This document shows positions 1 to 23,200 of a stretch of DNA of 31,782 bases, piece after piece. This DNA is from Phallusia fumigata (taxonomy: Eukaryota > Chordata > Ascidiacea > Phlebobranchia > Ascidiidae). The stretch is taken from contig QXVZ01020316.1 in NCBI GenBank assembly GCA_008931825.1, positions 1 to 31,782 on the forward strand, in the 5' to 3' direction. The position numbers and the translations under genes were made by a program. A model generated the notes under the pieces. It was not told where the DNA came from and did not search any database. It was given only the letters and a program-made list of their open reading frames with translations. Each line of letters begins with the position of its first letter. Position 1 is the stretch's first letter.

Positions 1-311
1 GGTTTGCTTGGTTTCGTAAGGCATATCCCTCTCATGCGCTGTTATTGGTTCTGTATGAGGCAAATAGTTACAAAACTGACTGTTGGAAAGCTGCCATAGA
101 CTTGTGCAAGCTGTTTAGCAAATCTAAGCGCCTTTAGTGCTAACCACACAAAAACAATAGTTTGAAACCCTAATTTCCTAAACTGAGCCTAAATTTTGTT
201 GTTGCCAGGCAGTAATTAACTGCTAACCAATTTTAAATTCTTTTAATTTATGGAGCATAAAATTTTTGTTTGCTAAGAAGTAATTAACTGCAAATAAATT
301 CCAAATTACTT
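1..311. other. Sequence downstream of the claudin stop
   Basis: No gene seen. Two diverged copies of a ~55-bp unit sit in tandem at about 195-250 and 263-318, sharing AGTAATTAACTGC with a 68-bp offset. On the minus strand a weak poly(A) variant ATTAAA (complement of 242-247) lies about 65 nt after the claudin stop. Confidence 0.4.
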
Positions 312-781
312 TCATTTACCTGGTGGTTTGTAAGAGTATTGAGCCTTGTTTGGCGAATACTTGTAGTTATCATCGACCGGCTTGTTAAAGCATGTACAGC
401 ACGCCATCAAACAGCCAGTCACCAGAGAAAACAACATGGCCACCCAGCCGACGTACAAACAGGCGCCCAGGGTGTATTTCAGCTTCTGTGTCTGGTACAG
501 CGGGTTGTAATATTCGTTAACTACCTCTGCTGCATACCAGGACACNTAAGAGTATTGAGCCTTGTTTGGCGAATACTTGTAGTTATCATCGACCGGCTTG
601 TTAAAGCATGTACAGCACGCCATCAAACAGCCAGTCACCAGAGAAAACAACATGGCCACCCAGCCGACGTACAAACAGGCGCCCAGGGTGTATTTCAGCT
701 TCTGTGTCTGGTACAGCGGGTTGTAATATTCGTTAACTACCTCTGCTGCATACCAGGACACGCAGACACCCGTTAGAACGG
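312..781 (-). CDS. Claudin exon 3 (TM3 end, loop 2, TM4, tail), duplicated by assembly
   Basis: The acceptor TTTCTTTTCCAG lies just above 781. The exon finishes TM3 (AVLTGVCVSWY), then encodes the second loop (NEYYNPLY), TM4 (LYVGWVAMLFSLVTG), a Cys-rich juxtamembrane stretch and a tail ending PPGK, with a TGA stop at 314-312. As assembled, 215 nt occur twice around the single N at 546, which would add 72 codons. Removing one copy restores a normal claudin. A GTAAAT near the end could also be a donor to a further exon outside the window. Confidence 0.85.
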
Positions 782-3700
782 CTGGAAAAGAAATTAAAAA
801 GAAGGTCAAAATACGGGTCCTGCTTTTAAAATCTGTTTTCTTAAACTTGGTCATAATTTTAGCTTGAAAATGGGCTTGAAAAATAGTCTAATTACAAACA
901 TACCTGCACTAATGGTGATAGCTGGTATTGTGGAAACGTTTGCATTAAAATGATTTCACTTTTTACAAGCAGTTATGTTTGTCAGCGGTCGTAATTGGAG
1001 CAATAAATTACAAACATGAAATCTGTTTTGCTCTGTTTTACTGCCCTTTTTTACAACTCTGTCTGGTGGTTACTATTTCCAGAAAAATCGAATTAACAAG
1101 CTTAGTGTATCCGATGCTAATGTGGCCATTTTTCATCAAATTTAAGCACAAAAGACCTTTTTCAAATGGTGAAATCAAATACCTGATAATATGTGGCATA
1201 TTCCTCCAATGATCAGAACCCACCGTTTCGCTGTGCCATCTTCTTCAATAACACTTGCACATCTCATACCCAGAACCGAACAAGTGACACCGATTAATGA
1301 AGCGATAAACGCGATGATCATCAGAGCCCGGAACGCATTTAGGTACGCTGCAAAAAAAGAATTTGATTTTATTTGAGGTCACAGAGCCAGGCAGGAAGTC
1401 TCACACGCAAATTGTAGTTCCTTTTACCGTAGCAACGTTCCGCATTTTAAGTTTTGGATTTTGTGTCAGTTTTGTATGTTTTTGCTTTCTGCATTAAAAA
1501 TCTTAATGTACCGCTTATTTCTGCCCCAAATATGTCTTTTTGGTGTAATGATAGAATCGAGAAATCTGTGGTTTAAAATACCTTAAAAGAAGGTGTTTAT
1601 TAATAGACTTTTTTCAACGTCGATATGTAGGCTAGACTTTGTGACCGAAGGTTTAAAGAGCCAGCTACAATAAAAAATAGCTAGTTGCTCATATTTGACA
1701 CAGTAGTGTTGATACACCTGTTGTAGAAATTTAAAAAAACAGATAACAGCGAAAGGAATTTAACCCGCCAACATGTTCCTTTGTTGCGACGTAAGACGCA
1801 AGGTATGACGTAATAGTTGCTTGGTGCCCACATATTATTGACACAAGGTCGCAACATTTGATGAGCAAACATAATATTTTCTGTCAATCATTTCTCCTCA
1901 ATCGATTTTCTGGTCATAATAGAGGAGGGGTTTCAAATTCAAACACTCTGGGGTCCAATTTTTCGGAAAAGAATAAGACCATGACGTGACATACCCGTTG
2001 GAGAAGTTGGTTGAACTTTCGGACCAGCGATGTCAAAGTTGAACTCATTGGTACAAAAAACAATAGAAATATATGTGTGGAAAATGCCAGACACGCTTGG
2101 AAAATTAAAACGTAGTATAAAGACGTCGCGACGCACATTTGGAGAACCACAGCAGTTTAAGTATGTTCGGTGTCATAATAATTGAACTGTGTCGCCGCAG
2201 TATTAAATTTGATTGCAACCTATTTCTTTGATGACAGTTTTGTATCAAATTAGGTGGGTCTTGAGTTTTGTATCAAATTAGCTGGCTTAATCAACGTAGT
2301 TTATAATCCCTACTTAATTTGTTTACTTTCAAATCGGTACGCCCTCGTAGGCTACAAGAAATCCTGCTGGCAAGCCGGATGTGGCCCGCGGTTGCTTACT
2401 TTAAAATGAACTGACATGCTTTCACCACAGTTTTCTGTATGTTTCGTAAATTGTTCGAAAATGTGGAATCTCCTAATAAGCGTTGATCGGTTCATTAACA
2501 TACCTAAAATCGACCACTACACATACAATGCCCAGCTGTTTCATTTCGTGTAAAAATAATGGAACAGGTTTTTGGAAAAATCTTTTTGTACATTTGCACG
2601 CATTTGTTTTATTTGGGTCGTTGTTGTATTTGACTGAGTGCGTTTTTTTGTTTTATTCCAGTTCCCCACGCGCCAAATACGAGCTTCGTCAATGAGAACC
2701 TAAACCACTTTGGCAGCCCCATACACATGTAAATTAAACAAAAGACCCCCAAAAGTACTATTGTCTATTTGGTAGGGCCGCCTTGCCGGTAAAAATGCGG
2801 TTAAATTTAAAATTGTGACGAAAAAACATCCTGTAATTTTGTGTAGCGGTCAGTTGTTTCAATTTTTTCCACCATAAAAATGCAAAACAAAACATGCTGC
2901 TTATTAAAATTTAGTTTCTTCTTTCCAATAGCAGGCCTACTGATTTTAAAAGCGTTGAAAGTTTTGCATTCTAAACACTTCACGGAGAAATAAATCCAAT
3001 AGTAAAATGCAGCCTAAACAGCATCGCTCTATGTAACCGACTACAGAAAAAAATGTAAAAACGTTTTTACTGCTAAAACAAAGCGGTGCGCTACCAATGG
3101 TGCCTAACGTTTATTGCGTTGCTGCCTTTACTGGAAAACTTGTTTCATTTTCGTCAAACGGAAGTTTAAGTTTCAACATTTTACCATTTAGCTGTTAATG
3201 ACAACAGCCGGCCTTTTGTTAACGCGATTTGACACGTTAACGCGAAGATATAAAGTTGACCCGCAACACATCTATTTAAAATATGACTGGTAATAAAAAA
3301 TAACATGTTTACCTATACTTTAGGCTTAAATATGAATAAAATAATGGTTTGGTGTAAACAAAGCCGATATAGACAGATACGAATCTCTTAACATTAAAAT
3401 AACTTTAGCGATACCGCACTAAACCCCTTTTTATGGCCTGTCTTACGACAATAATGACATGTAATAAACCTTGTGTAACAAGGTTTGGTAACCTTTCCAA
3501 CATACTGTGGCAGTGTGGAAATTATTTCAAAATGTTAATGACTTCGCGTGACAACATTNAATGACATGGTCTGACAGCTGTCTAAATACACGAACTACCG
3601 AAATGAAAATTGTGCAGACAAATTCCAAGACAACTTTTTTTCTTTTCTGACCCTGCAACCCTCTTGTTGTGGATAATTTTTACTTTTTAATACAGTAAAT

Positions 3701-4974
3701 ACGGCCTGAACCGTTCCGGGTACTAGCTGTTGTCACCCCTAAACCGATTCTGCATACATACTATTGTCTTTATGCGCAGCTAAAATAACGGAAATATACT
3801 TCACTTTCTATCAAAACTTTTCACTACACCGCCAAACAGAAACAAAATACTTTCGCATGTTTCTCCGACCTGACAAACGTACACTGAAAACGGACTACGT
3901 CATTTTAAAGTCTTGCATCTCCAGCTACAGGGCAACAGGTCGTCACCACCAGTTGCGCGGCAACCTTCTTGTTTGCACATAAAATCGTTCAAGCTATTTC
4001 CACAATACATAGTAAATACCAAAGCAGTATTCTTGTTTGAAGAAATCCTTATTGAAAGCTAAGATGTATTGCTGTTATGTACTAGATTGCTATTTACATA
4101 TTTGTTGGTTACCTGTGTGATATCATTTTTCTTCACATCAATTAAAAATGCAAATGGTTTTTTACTCATCAGACAAAATGTTATGAATTTTTACTTTAAC
4201 AAACTGCGTACGTATGTTTGTACTATTTATTTCTTTACGCTGCAAAACGCAATGACACTTAGTTAAAAGAAAGTCTCACCTTTTCTGCGTTTCCTTGAAA
4301 CCGCTCAAGTTTTGAAAAGGAGCGTTATGGTAATAGGCAATCGTACGTGGGAGATTTTGGTTAAATCTGCTTCGTTTCAACATAGCGTAATAAAGTTGAA
4401 AAGTTTCGCAAAGATTTATCGAAAACCTGGTATTAGGTTGCACTTGACAAATAAAAGTATGTAATCCAACATAAAAGCAGAAATACAGCTTAGTATTCCG
4501 TTTAAAAATGGCTGTGTTATATTTGTTAAAATGGCTACTTATGACAATCCTTTTGTGAGATACATTTACAAAAATGCATGCCATGTTGATGACAAGAATT
4601 GTTGAAACGTTTGCAATACAATGGATTGACCACACAAGCTCTCTCCGGCAGTCGTGTTTTTAATTAAGCATACAATTGTTTTGTTTTAAGGCATACAATT
4701 TGTACTTACAATACAGCTGGTTGTAGTAGTAGCTGCTGGAACCGGTATATGCCGTGCTACCTATTCCCATCTGCATGCACTGAATGTTTCTGCCAGCGAA
4801 AAGACATGACATCCACAGCCCTTCAAAAGCTTGCACCGTATTGTAGATCTGATCCGATGCCTGGTTGGAGGAATTTCGCCAAAATGGCGCCGCGAATACA
4901 AAGGTTATGGCAAGAAACGTAAAAATACCTGCTGCAACATAGGCTACTCTAACTTCAGATCTTCCCTTTTCCAT
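312..4974 (-). CDS. Claudin family protein, three coding exons
   Basis: Claudins are four-pass membrane proteins that build tight junctions and set paracellular permeability. Leaving out the artificial duplication in the last exon, the spliced protein is 227 residues, a normal claudin length. TM1 spans about residues 10-30. The first extracellular loop carries the family signature: W32, G52-L53-W54, C57 and C66. A conserved Arg (R95) precedes TM2 (about 97-117). TM3 (about 133-152) runs into the SWY second loop at 152-154, and TM4 lies around 180-200. The tail is short and ends in PPGK, without the usual terminal YV PDZ ligand. I chose the ATG at 4974 because TM1 follows at the expected distance; the frame stays open upstream to about 5013 but has no other ATG. 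It is divergent from the PASK gene. The family call is firm; which claudin it is cannot be said. Confidence 0.9.
331..761. repeat. 215-bp exact direct duplication around N546 (assembly artefact)
   Basis: 331-545 and 547-761 are identical along their length and separated by a single N. The copies lie inside claudin exon 3 and would repeat loop 2, TM4 and the tail. Exact identity at a gap character points to overlapping contig ends that were not merged. Confidence 0.9.
782..1182. other. Claudin intron 2
   Basis: An intron of about 400 bp. At about 909-951 it holds a fragment of the dispersed repeat seen at 4574-4651 and 29859-29940 (shared core GGAAACGTTTGCATT). No coding potential recognised. 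Confidence 0.5.
1183..1347 (-). CDS. Claudin exon 2 (TM2 and start of TM3)
   Basis: A 165-nt exon between a TTTTTTTGCAG acceptor and a G|GTATTT donor, phase 1 at both ends. Encodes residues 89-143, including the FRALM motif before TM2, the cytoplasmic loop, and GGICHILS at the start of TM3. It joins exon 1 and exon 3 in frame. Confidence 0.88.
1348..4709. other. Claudin intron 1 (about 3.4 kb)
   Basis: AT-rich, with no conserved reading frame on either strand; the ORFs present are short and have no recognisable motif. It includes the N at 3559, where no clear duplication is visible, and one dispersed repeat copy near its right end. The GC-rich patch at about 2365-2393 (CCGGATGTGGCCCGCGG) resembles ends of some hAT-like elements, but is too short to call. 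Confidence 0.5.
4574..4651 (-). repeat. Dispersed MITE-like repeat, terminal fragment
   Basis: Read on the minus strand, it starts CTGCCGGAGAGAGCTTGTGT and continues through CATTGTATTGCAAACGTTTC to a CATCAACATGGCATGCA stretch. The same order of motifs appears on the plus strand at 29859-29940 and in both arms of the palindromic copy at 26312-26449. Family identity (for example the Ciona MITE Cimi-1) is a guess. Confidence 0.5.
4710..4974 (-). CDS. Claudin exon 1 (N-terminus, TM1, first extracellular loop)
   Basis: Encodes residues 1-88 plus one base. It contains TM1 and the W..GLW..C..C signature. It ends at a strong GTAAGT donor (complement of 4704-4709) in phase 1. Confidence 0.9.
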
Positions 4975-6216
4975 TTTCTTTGACAACTGACGCAAAATTG
5001 TCACCACGCACAATCAGAGCCATTTAAGTTTAATGCTCTCTGGTGACATCGCGTGGATGTTTATTTTGTGCTTAGACAGAAAAAGCCAAGGAACACTTGA
5101 ACACTAATTAACCCAATTTCTAAACGCCTCTATCTGCTTCCAAACATTTCAGTTTCATCTTCGTAAATAAAGAGTTAAAATAATGCCAACCTAGGCCTTA
5201 CGCCACCAAAAATTTGGGTTGGTTAATGTTTTGACAGTGCTGTCTTTAGACCTTGTCAATCTTTATGACTGTCTTTTAAGCATTTATGGCAGTAAAATAC
5301 AGGTTCTGTTTTGCACCATTAGCTTATCAGCAACCCTAGCAGCACATGGATTTTTTTAGGCCCAACAACACGACTAATCTGGCATTTTCAAGCTACATGC
5401 ACTATTGCAAACTGACTCGGGTTAAAGTTTTTTATATAGCCCACGAAAACTTACCGGATGGTATTATTTGGTAAGGTTCTATGGAAGTTCGTCAAGCTGT
5501 TTAAAAAATAAAAAACTACGATTGCATAAAACTGTTGCTTTCTATTAACGGCCTGGAGGTCTAGATTCTAAATGGCCTAAAATCTGTCACTTTGATTGGC
5601 AATGTTTGTTTTACTACTTTGCAATACCTGATTGTATTGTCTCCAAGTGGACAAGCGACTATAAAAAAACACTTTGACGGAACATGCTCAGACGCCACAC
5701 AGAAAAAACCTAATGTAGGAATATTTGTTGGTTAGCTTTAAACATTAAAGTATCTGGTTGTATTATCATTGCAGTAAAACACTTTTTGTAGTTTGCGTTG
5801 TAGTAAGTTTTCCTGCAAATGATTTTAAACTGTACGTCCGTGGTTTGCGTTTAAGTCTGTGTTTTCGGCGGGCGATTTGTTTCAAGTGTTTGCATTGCGA
5901 AAAGTCGTTTTGGAACTTAGGTTTAATTTAAATTTATTATTTATTGTCTGCTGTGTTGTTTTTAGCTCAACCTGTTAAATATTTTATTTTGAAGTTATTG
6001 TCTCTCGGGTCAAACTGGTTTATGTGGTTTTTGAAACAAAAATTATGGTACAACGGTGCAACTGTTTATTATGGGTGTGCTGACATAAATTTGTTCTTGT
6101 TACAATATAGTTACGTATACGTGTTAGGTTTAATTAATGTATAGGCAGAGTTTAATAGCTCAAGCTCAGGGCTAGTTGGATTTTCCTGGCAAATTGTGGT
6201 CTAGTAAATAGTGAAA
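4975..6216. promoter_or_regulatory. Divergent intergenic region between claudin and PASK
   Basis: About 1.24 kb separates the two start codons of these head-to-head genes, so both promoters should lie here unless PASK has distant 5' exons. I see no clear TATA box, repeat or conserved reading frame. An in-frame TAA at 6205-6207 closes the PASK frame just upstream of its ATG. Confidence 0.45.
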
Positions 6217-17715
<11,499 letters not shown>

Positions 17716-18541
17716 CTATCCCATTGGATGCTGCATTTTCGCGTAAAAATAATGGTGCTGTTGTTTAGTTTGGGTCTGGTATAATTTTTTTGCAAACTTC
17801 CTGCTGAAATGTGCGAACCAGTTTTAAAACTGCACGCAGCCTAAAAATGACATTTGCAATTGATTTAAAACAGCTTTTATGATCCAAAGATATTGTCTGC
17901 AGTCAATTCGTGGAAAACTGGACTTGCAGTAGCCCACTATTCCTCAAACTACTCTACTAAGATTATAAGCATAGTTTTCGACTTGTACGGCACTCGATAT
18001 ATTATTTTTAGCTGGATTTGGCCGAAAAACCATACCAGACCCATTTAGTTGTTGCTTGCTACGTGCATGGTTTTATTATTTTCTGCAAAGGGTTTTTTGC
18101 TTCTTCAACAAGCTAAAAGCCAGGTTTTTGTTGGGAAGTCTTCATAATACTGTGATTCGCTTTTTATCGTTTACACTGCCGCGCGGCGTGAACCCTTGTA
18201 GAGGTTTTGTACAAATAAATCCAAGTTATCGCTGCAGTTCGTGGAATATTGGCGTCACTTCCGGCAACACGTTGCAAGCGTCTTTCACAAAGTTTTATAT
18301 TCATGCGCATTAAGAAGACACCAATTTACTAAAATTTCGACACTTTTGAAGCCATTTTCGTGAACCAATACAACAGGTTTGTAATTAAGGACAGTTTGCC
18401 TTTCCAAATATTGTAAAAAAGTAAGATTTCGCAAAAAATATAGTGATTTTTCGTATCGCGGAGGAGCACTAATTGATATTGACGCGGCACAAGTGGTTTA
18501 GAAAGTTCAACGAGGCATTGCGACCAGTGGTGCGTGACCGC

Positions 18542-18553
18542 CACGTGACGTCA
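18542..18553. promoter_or_regulatory. Overlapping E-box and CRE palindrome upstream of vigilin
   Basis: CACGTGACGTCA joins an E-box (CACGTG) and a full CRE (TGACGTCA) sharing two bases. About 30 nt on, the GC-richer run ends in AATT|GTAAGT (18584/18585), a good donor. This could be the end of a noncoding first exon spliced to the acceptor at 20175. Inference only. Confidence 0.4.
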
Positions 18554-18649
18554 CACTGCTGACGTTGTGCGCGGTCCAGGAATTGTAAGTTGTCAGTCGA
18601 CTGGTGACGTTGCTCGCGAAATGTTTGTCGCTTTTTCACGTTTAAATTT

Positions 18650-19564
18650 TGTGAAAGAAAGTTGTATATTTGTACCTAAGATGTAAAAACGTAAACTTAT
18701 TCTTGGCTTATGTGTCAAGTGTTAAAAATTGCTTTTGCTCCCATTTTAGCCACAAATGTGGATAGATCTTAGTTCGTTGTATTTCGTTCTATTTTGAAAC
18801 GTTATATTTTGGCAAAATTGAACAAGCTTGTTGTGGCAGTCAACTACATCTGTCAAAACTATAGTTGGTAATAAATCGTGTGCTTCGGATTCAGAAGTAG
18901 TTAAAGTAAATTTTACAATGTCTCAATTGGTAAATCATGAGATTAAAATGTGGCAGTTTTGAAAAGATATTGTATTAAGTTACCATTACAAAATAAATGT
19001 GGTTCATTGCAACATGAATAGAAGGAATATTGAATGTACACAAAATAAGTTTTTTTACTGTTTTGCTTTATTTTAGTCAAATAGTAATTTTTGACCTTGG
19101 TCNTGCGAAAGAAAGTTGTATATTTGTACCTAAGATGTAAAAACGTAAACTCTCAGAATAAACTTGTTCTTGGCTTGGGTGTGAAGTTCTAAAATTGCTT
19201 TTGCTCCCATTTTAGCCACAAATGTGGATAGATCTTAGTTCGTTGTATTTCGTTCTATTTTGAAATGTTATATTTTGGCAAAATTGAACAAGCTTGTAGT
19301 GGCAGTCAACTACATCTGCTAAAACTATAGTTGGTAATAAATCGTGTGCTTCGGATTGAAGAGTAGTTAAAATTATACAATATCTCAATTGGTAAATCGT
19401 GAGATTAAAATGTGGCAAGTTTTGAAAAGATATTGTGCTAAGTTACCATTACAAAATAAAGGTGGTTCATTGCAACACGAAAAGAAGGAGTAATGAATTT
19501 ACACAAAATTAGTTTTTTACTGTTTTGTTTTGTTTTAGTCAAATAGTAATTTTTGACCTTGGTC
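18650..19564 (+). repeat. Diverged direct duplication around N19103 (probable two alleles)
   Basis: About 18650-19102 and 19104-19564 align along their length with scattered substitutions and small indels (for example an extra CTCAGAATAAACTTG-like insert in the second). Two haplotypes placed in a row fits better than a real tandem copy. Confidence 0.8.
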
Positions 19565-19977
19565 AAGCTGTATTCCCAAAGAGTTCTTTTACCGGACAGA
19601 CTTTAGGAACGCACTTTTGTACCTTTTTTTGGTAAGTTTTCTTCAAAATCTGAATCTACAGCCTCTGCAAATAATTTTTAAAAGTTACATTATTGAATTT
19701 GAAGTGTTACACTGCTGTCTGGTTGAAACTCATCATCAGTGATAAATTGTTTANTTTTAGTCAAATAGTAATTTTTGACCTTGGTCAAGCTGTATTCCCA
19801 AAGAGTTCTTTTACCGGACAGACTTTAGGAACGCACTTTTGTACCTTTTTTTGGTAAGTTTTCTTCAAAATCTGAATCTACAGCCTCTATGCAAATAATT
19901 TTTAAAAGTTACATTATTGAATTTGAAGTGTTACACTGCTGTCTGGTTGAAACTCATCATCAGTGATAAATTGTTTA
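19533..19977 (+). repeat. Near-identical direct duplication around N19754
   Basis: 19533-19753 and 19755-19977 match except for a 2-bp difference (CCTCTGCAAA versus CCTCTATGCAAA). It shares its first ~32 bp with the end of the preceding duplication, as expected for chained contig overlaps. Confidence 0.85.
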
Positions 19978-20175
19978 TTTAATTGTGCTTCGGTAACCTG
20001 GGCCTCCTCAGACAAGAGGTTTAAAGTTTTGAATCAAACGCCGGTATAAGCACCACTCAATGACAGAACTCATTGATTTTTTGTTTCAAGTACAGTACTA
20101 TCAATGCCATTTTTTTGTCCCAATACGCTGGCTGGTTGGCTACACTTGGTAAAGTTTGAGTGCTTTTCCTTTCAG

Positions 20176-20240
20176 GATACAACTGTGCAGGACGGAACGA
20201 ATAACGACCATGAATTCTACTGAGTTACCCCATACTAGTG
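20176..20240 (+). CDS. HDLBP: Vigilin exon 1 of the coding part (5' leader and start codon)
   Basis: The ATG at 20210 starts MNSTELPHTS; donor AGTG|GTAAGA, phase 1. A CTTTCAG acceptor at 20175 lies only 34 nt before the ATG, so the leader comes either from an upstream noncoding exon or from a trans-spliced leader. The frame is open upstream within the exon, so the start rests on the first ATG. Confidence 0.75.
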
Positions 20241-23200
20241 GTAAGAAATTCTTGTTTTTCAAACTGTTTCAAAGATTTTGTGTCTGTATATTCAGGTACA
20301 TTAATACAAAAGCAACCTGTGTTGATTTTGGAAGGTTGATTAGTTCATTTATANGGTAAGAAATTCTTGTTTTTCAAACTGTTTTATGTAGGATTTTGTG
20401 TCTGTATATGTAGGTTCATTAATACAAAAGCAACCCGTATTGATTTTGAAAGGTTGATTAATCAAAAAATGAAATTGATACTTTTTACCAAGTAAAGTAA
20501 AGGTACACACAACCCTAAACTAGAATATTACTTTTGGATGTGTGATGTTCCAAAGACCCTTAGTGTATGTGGTTTTCCCTATTTTGCTGTAAAGTTCTAC
20601 CTGACAATAGGCAATCTTTGGTAAAAAGATTGTTGCACTAAATAGACCAAATAAATGAAGTGACATTTCACAATGTGTGAAATGAGGTGTTCATGTTCAT
20701 TATTTAAGGTTACATTGTTGTACTGTCTGGGTGTTGTTATGCTTTTTTATAATCAGGTGACTGGTTTTCTATCTACTTTTTTATCTTTTTAGGAAACGAT
20801 GTGGGTGAGGCGGTCCCCACTTACTCAGAGGCATTTCCTCCTCTGGCTGGTGAAGGTAATGCCGTTGCGACAACAACATCGGCTGAAAATGAATGGCTCA
20901 ACCCTAAGATTCAGAAAATTAAGTCCACTGTCGTTACCCAGGTAAATTTGTTGACAATGATTGGGAAAATTGGGAAAGTACAATCAGGAAAATTGAAAAA
21001 GTTAATTTTTTGTCTTTTGTAACTGCGTCAGTGTCTTGTATTTTACAAGTTGTCTGAAAGTAAAGTAATGTTTAGGAATAAGTTAAGCCAAGCCAGAACC
21101 ATGTATTTGGTACAGACTATAGAGTAATGTTGTTTTTCAATGTTCCATACTGGATCATAGCTGCAAGAATTAACAAACCTCCACAAAGTTACTGACTGTA
21201 ACAGAGACTTGACTTGATGTTACAAGTTAATTAACACAACTTTGCTTGTTAATGGTGTAAAGAGACCTTAACCATATACAATAATGCTCCATACAACCAC
21301 AAGTTCCACAAAAAAAGTCTAAAATCTCGAGTACGTCTTTTTGCTTTTAATTCATTGCTGTTGGTTAAACCACAAATTTACTGTTAAAACAAGTCTTGAA
21401 AATGCTTTTTTACTGTTAAAAATATGTAAATAATGTCAAAAAAACATTGAACGTTATGTAGATATTCCACATTCCCATGGAGGAGCGTGCTTTCAAGCAG
21501 TCTCAATTTGGCCAGTCTCAGAATGAACAGAACAAGGTGTGTTTGGACATAATGAAACAGACCAGCACTTCGATTGAGGTCTCAACCTGCCGTGATGGAT
21601 CACTGTCACTTCTGGTATCAGGACGTACTGACAACGTCATCAGAGCAAGAAGGGAAATATACAACAAGCTACAAACACAGGTACAAATATGGTTTTTATA
21701 GATCCTCTTTCCAATGGGTCACATTTTGCTTTCATTTTTCTGTCTAATGCCAGTTTGTTATACATTTTGGCAAAAATATGTTTTTCAAATTTTAAATTTT
21801 CACCCTCAACAAATAGGTATCTGAAGTTGTGCACTGACAAATTTTTACCCCACTTCACCCAGTACCCACTTTTTAATCAACCGTTTTGAAAACAAGCACT
21901 ATGAATTTTCAGGCTCGAATCACTATTAACATCCCGAAAGAACACCACCGCATCATTCTCGGCAAAGGAGGAAAGAATCTTCAGAAACTCGAGTTGGACA
22001 CGGCCACAAAGATCATGATACCTCGCACTGAAGAACAGAGCAATACCATCACTATCTCTGGTACACAAGAAGGAATACACAAGGCTCGACATGAAATTCA
22101 GCTCATTTCGGATGAACAGGTAATGAACTGGTTACTAGTTTTATAGTTTTGTACAATATTGTAAAACATAGAAAAAATTTTAGCTGTTGTAAATTTTGGC
22201 GACAACCCTCTCTGTTAATATTTGTTTGGCTGCATTGAACTGTTTCTAAACTTTTTTGTACTTTACAGGCCAAGCTTGCAATGGAAAGGCTCCCAATTGA
22301 GAAAATGTATCATCCATTTATCAGTGGACCACGTAACGAACAGGCCAACCAGATTATGAAGGTAAGTGTCTGTAACCGAAATTATGACAAAAAATACAAA
22401 AAATAAAAATACTGCTAATATAACGATGAAAAGCAGAAACAATTGTTAATCAGAACTTGTAATTTAGGATCACTCTGTCCGAATCCATATACCCCCACCT
22501 GGTGTTCAGAAAGATGAGATTGTGGTTGCTGGTGACAAAGACGGTGTTGGTGCAGCTGTTGCTAAAGTGATGTCTGTTTACCAAAGAAAGGTAATGTCAT
22601 TATGTTTTGTATAGTTCTTACTATTTTTTTAATCACAATTCACCCATTACCATAGAAATTTTGAGTTTTAAAAGGAAAAATTGTATTTCTGCCATGTCAG
22701 GGTTACTCTTTCCAAATGAAGTTGTGACTTTTAATCCACTTTACCTATCGTTTGGCTCACAGGCCCTGAAAATGTGAAAGAACTATTCTTTTAAACATTA
22801 CAGAAAACATGCACTTCTCTAAAAGTTAATTTATTACCATATACTTCAGAAACAACGCTGCAAGACAATTACTGTTGAAATTGCCAAAACCCAGCACAAG
22901 TACATTATTGGAGCAAGAGGACAGACCCTTCAGGTATGAAAAACCATTTAGTAAATTGCCAACATCTAAACAATGTTTTTTTATTGTTTACAAAAACAAA
23001 GAAAATGCTTGTGGTCCTTCTACCAATTTACTTGCTTTGTGGTTGTGTTTTCTGTAAACCAGATAGAAGGCTCTAACATCTAGATTTGAAGCAATATACT
23101 TGGCATAAAATTTTATTCCTACAATGGGATGACAAGACAAAAAAGTTTAAGATCCCCTGATCTAAACCAGTTTTATAACTGTGAAATAATTCAGTAGTCC

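Larger units (their letters stand above)
17716..20175. other. Intergenic region and vigilin upstream sequence
   Basis: No gene recognised. A possible PASK poly(A) signal AATAAA is at 18214-18219, about 500 nt after the stop; nothing closer is seen. The second half holds the vigilin promoter candidate and two allelic duplications around N19103 and N19754. Confidence 0.5.

Noticed and set aside
782-819. Alternative start of claudin exon 3 at 819 (AAAAGCAG acceptor)
   Set aside because: It gives the wrong phase with exon 2. The acceptor ending at 782 yields HILS-AVLTGVCVSWY, which matches claudin TM3.
3541-3580. Allelic duplication at N3559
   Set aside because: Unlike the other five Ns, the flanks share only a few bases; no clear repeat.
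4276-4635. 119-codon minus-strand ORF inside claudin intron 1
   Set aside because: Its start lies in a dispersed repeat copy, the rest has no family motif, and claudin exons 1 and 2 join in frame without it.
17716-20209. PASK-vigilin operon
   Set aside because: The 2.5-kb gap is far longer than the very short gaps usual in Ciona operons, and the region has its own promoter-like sequence.
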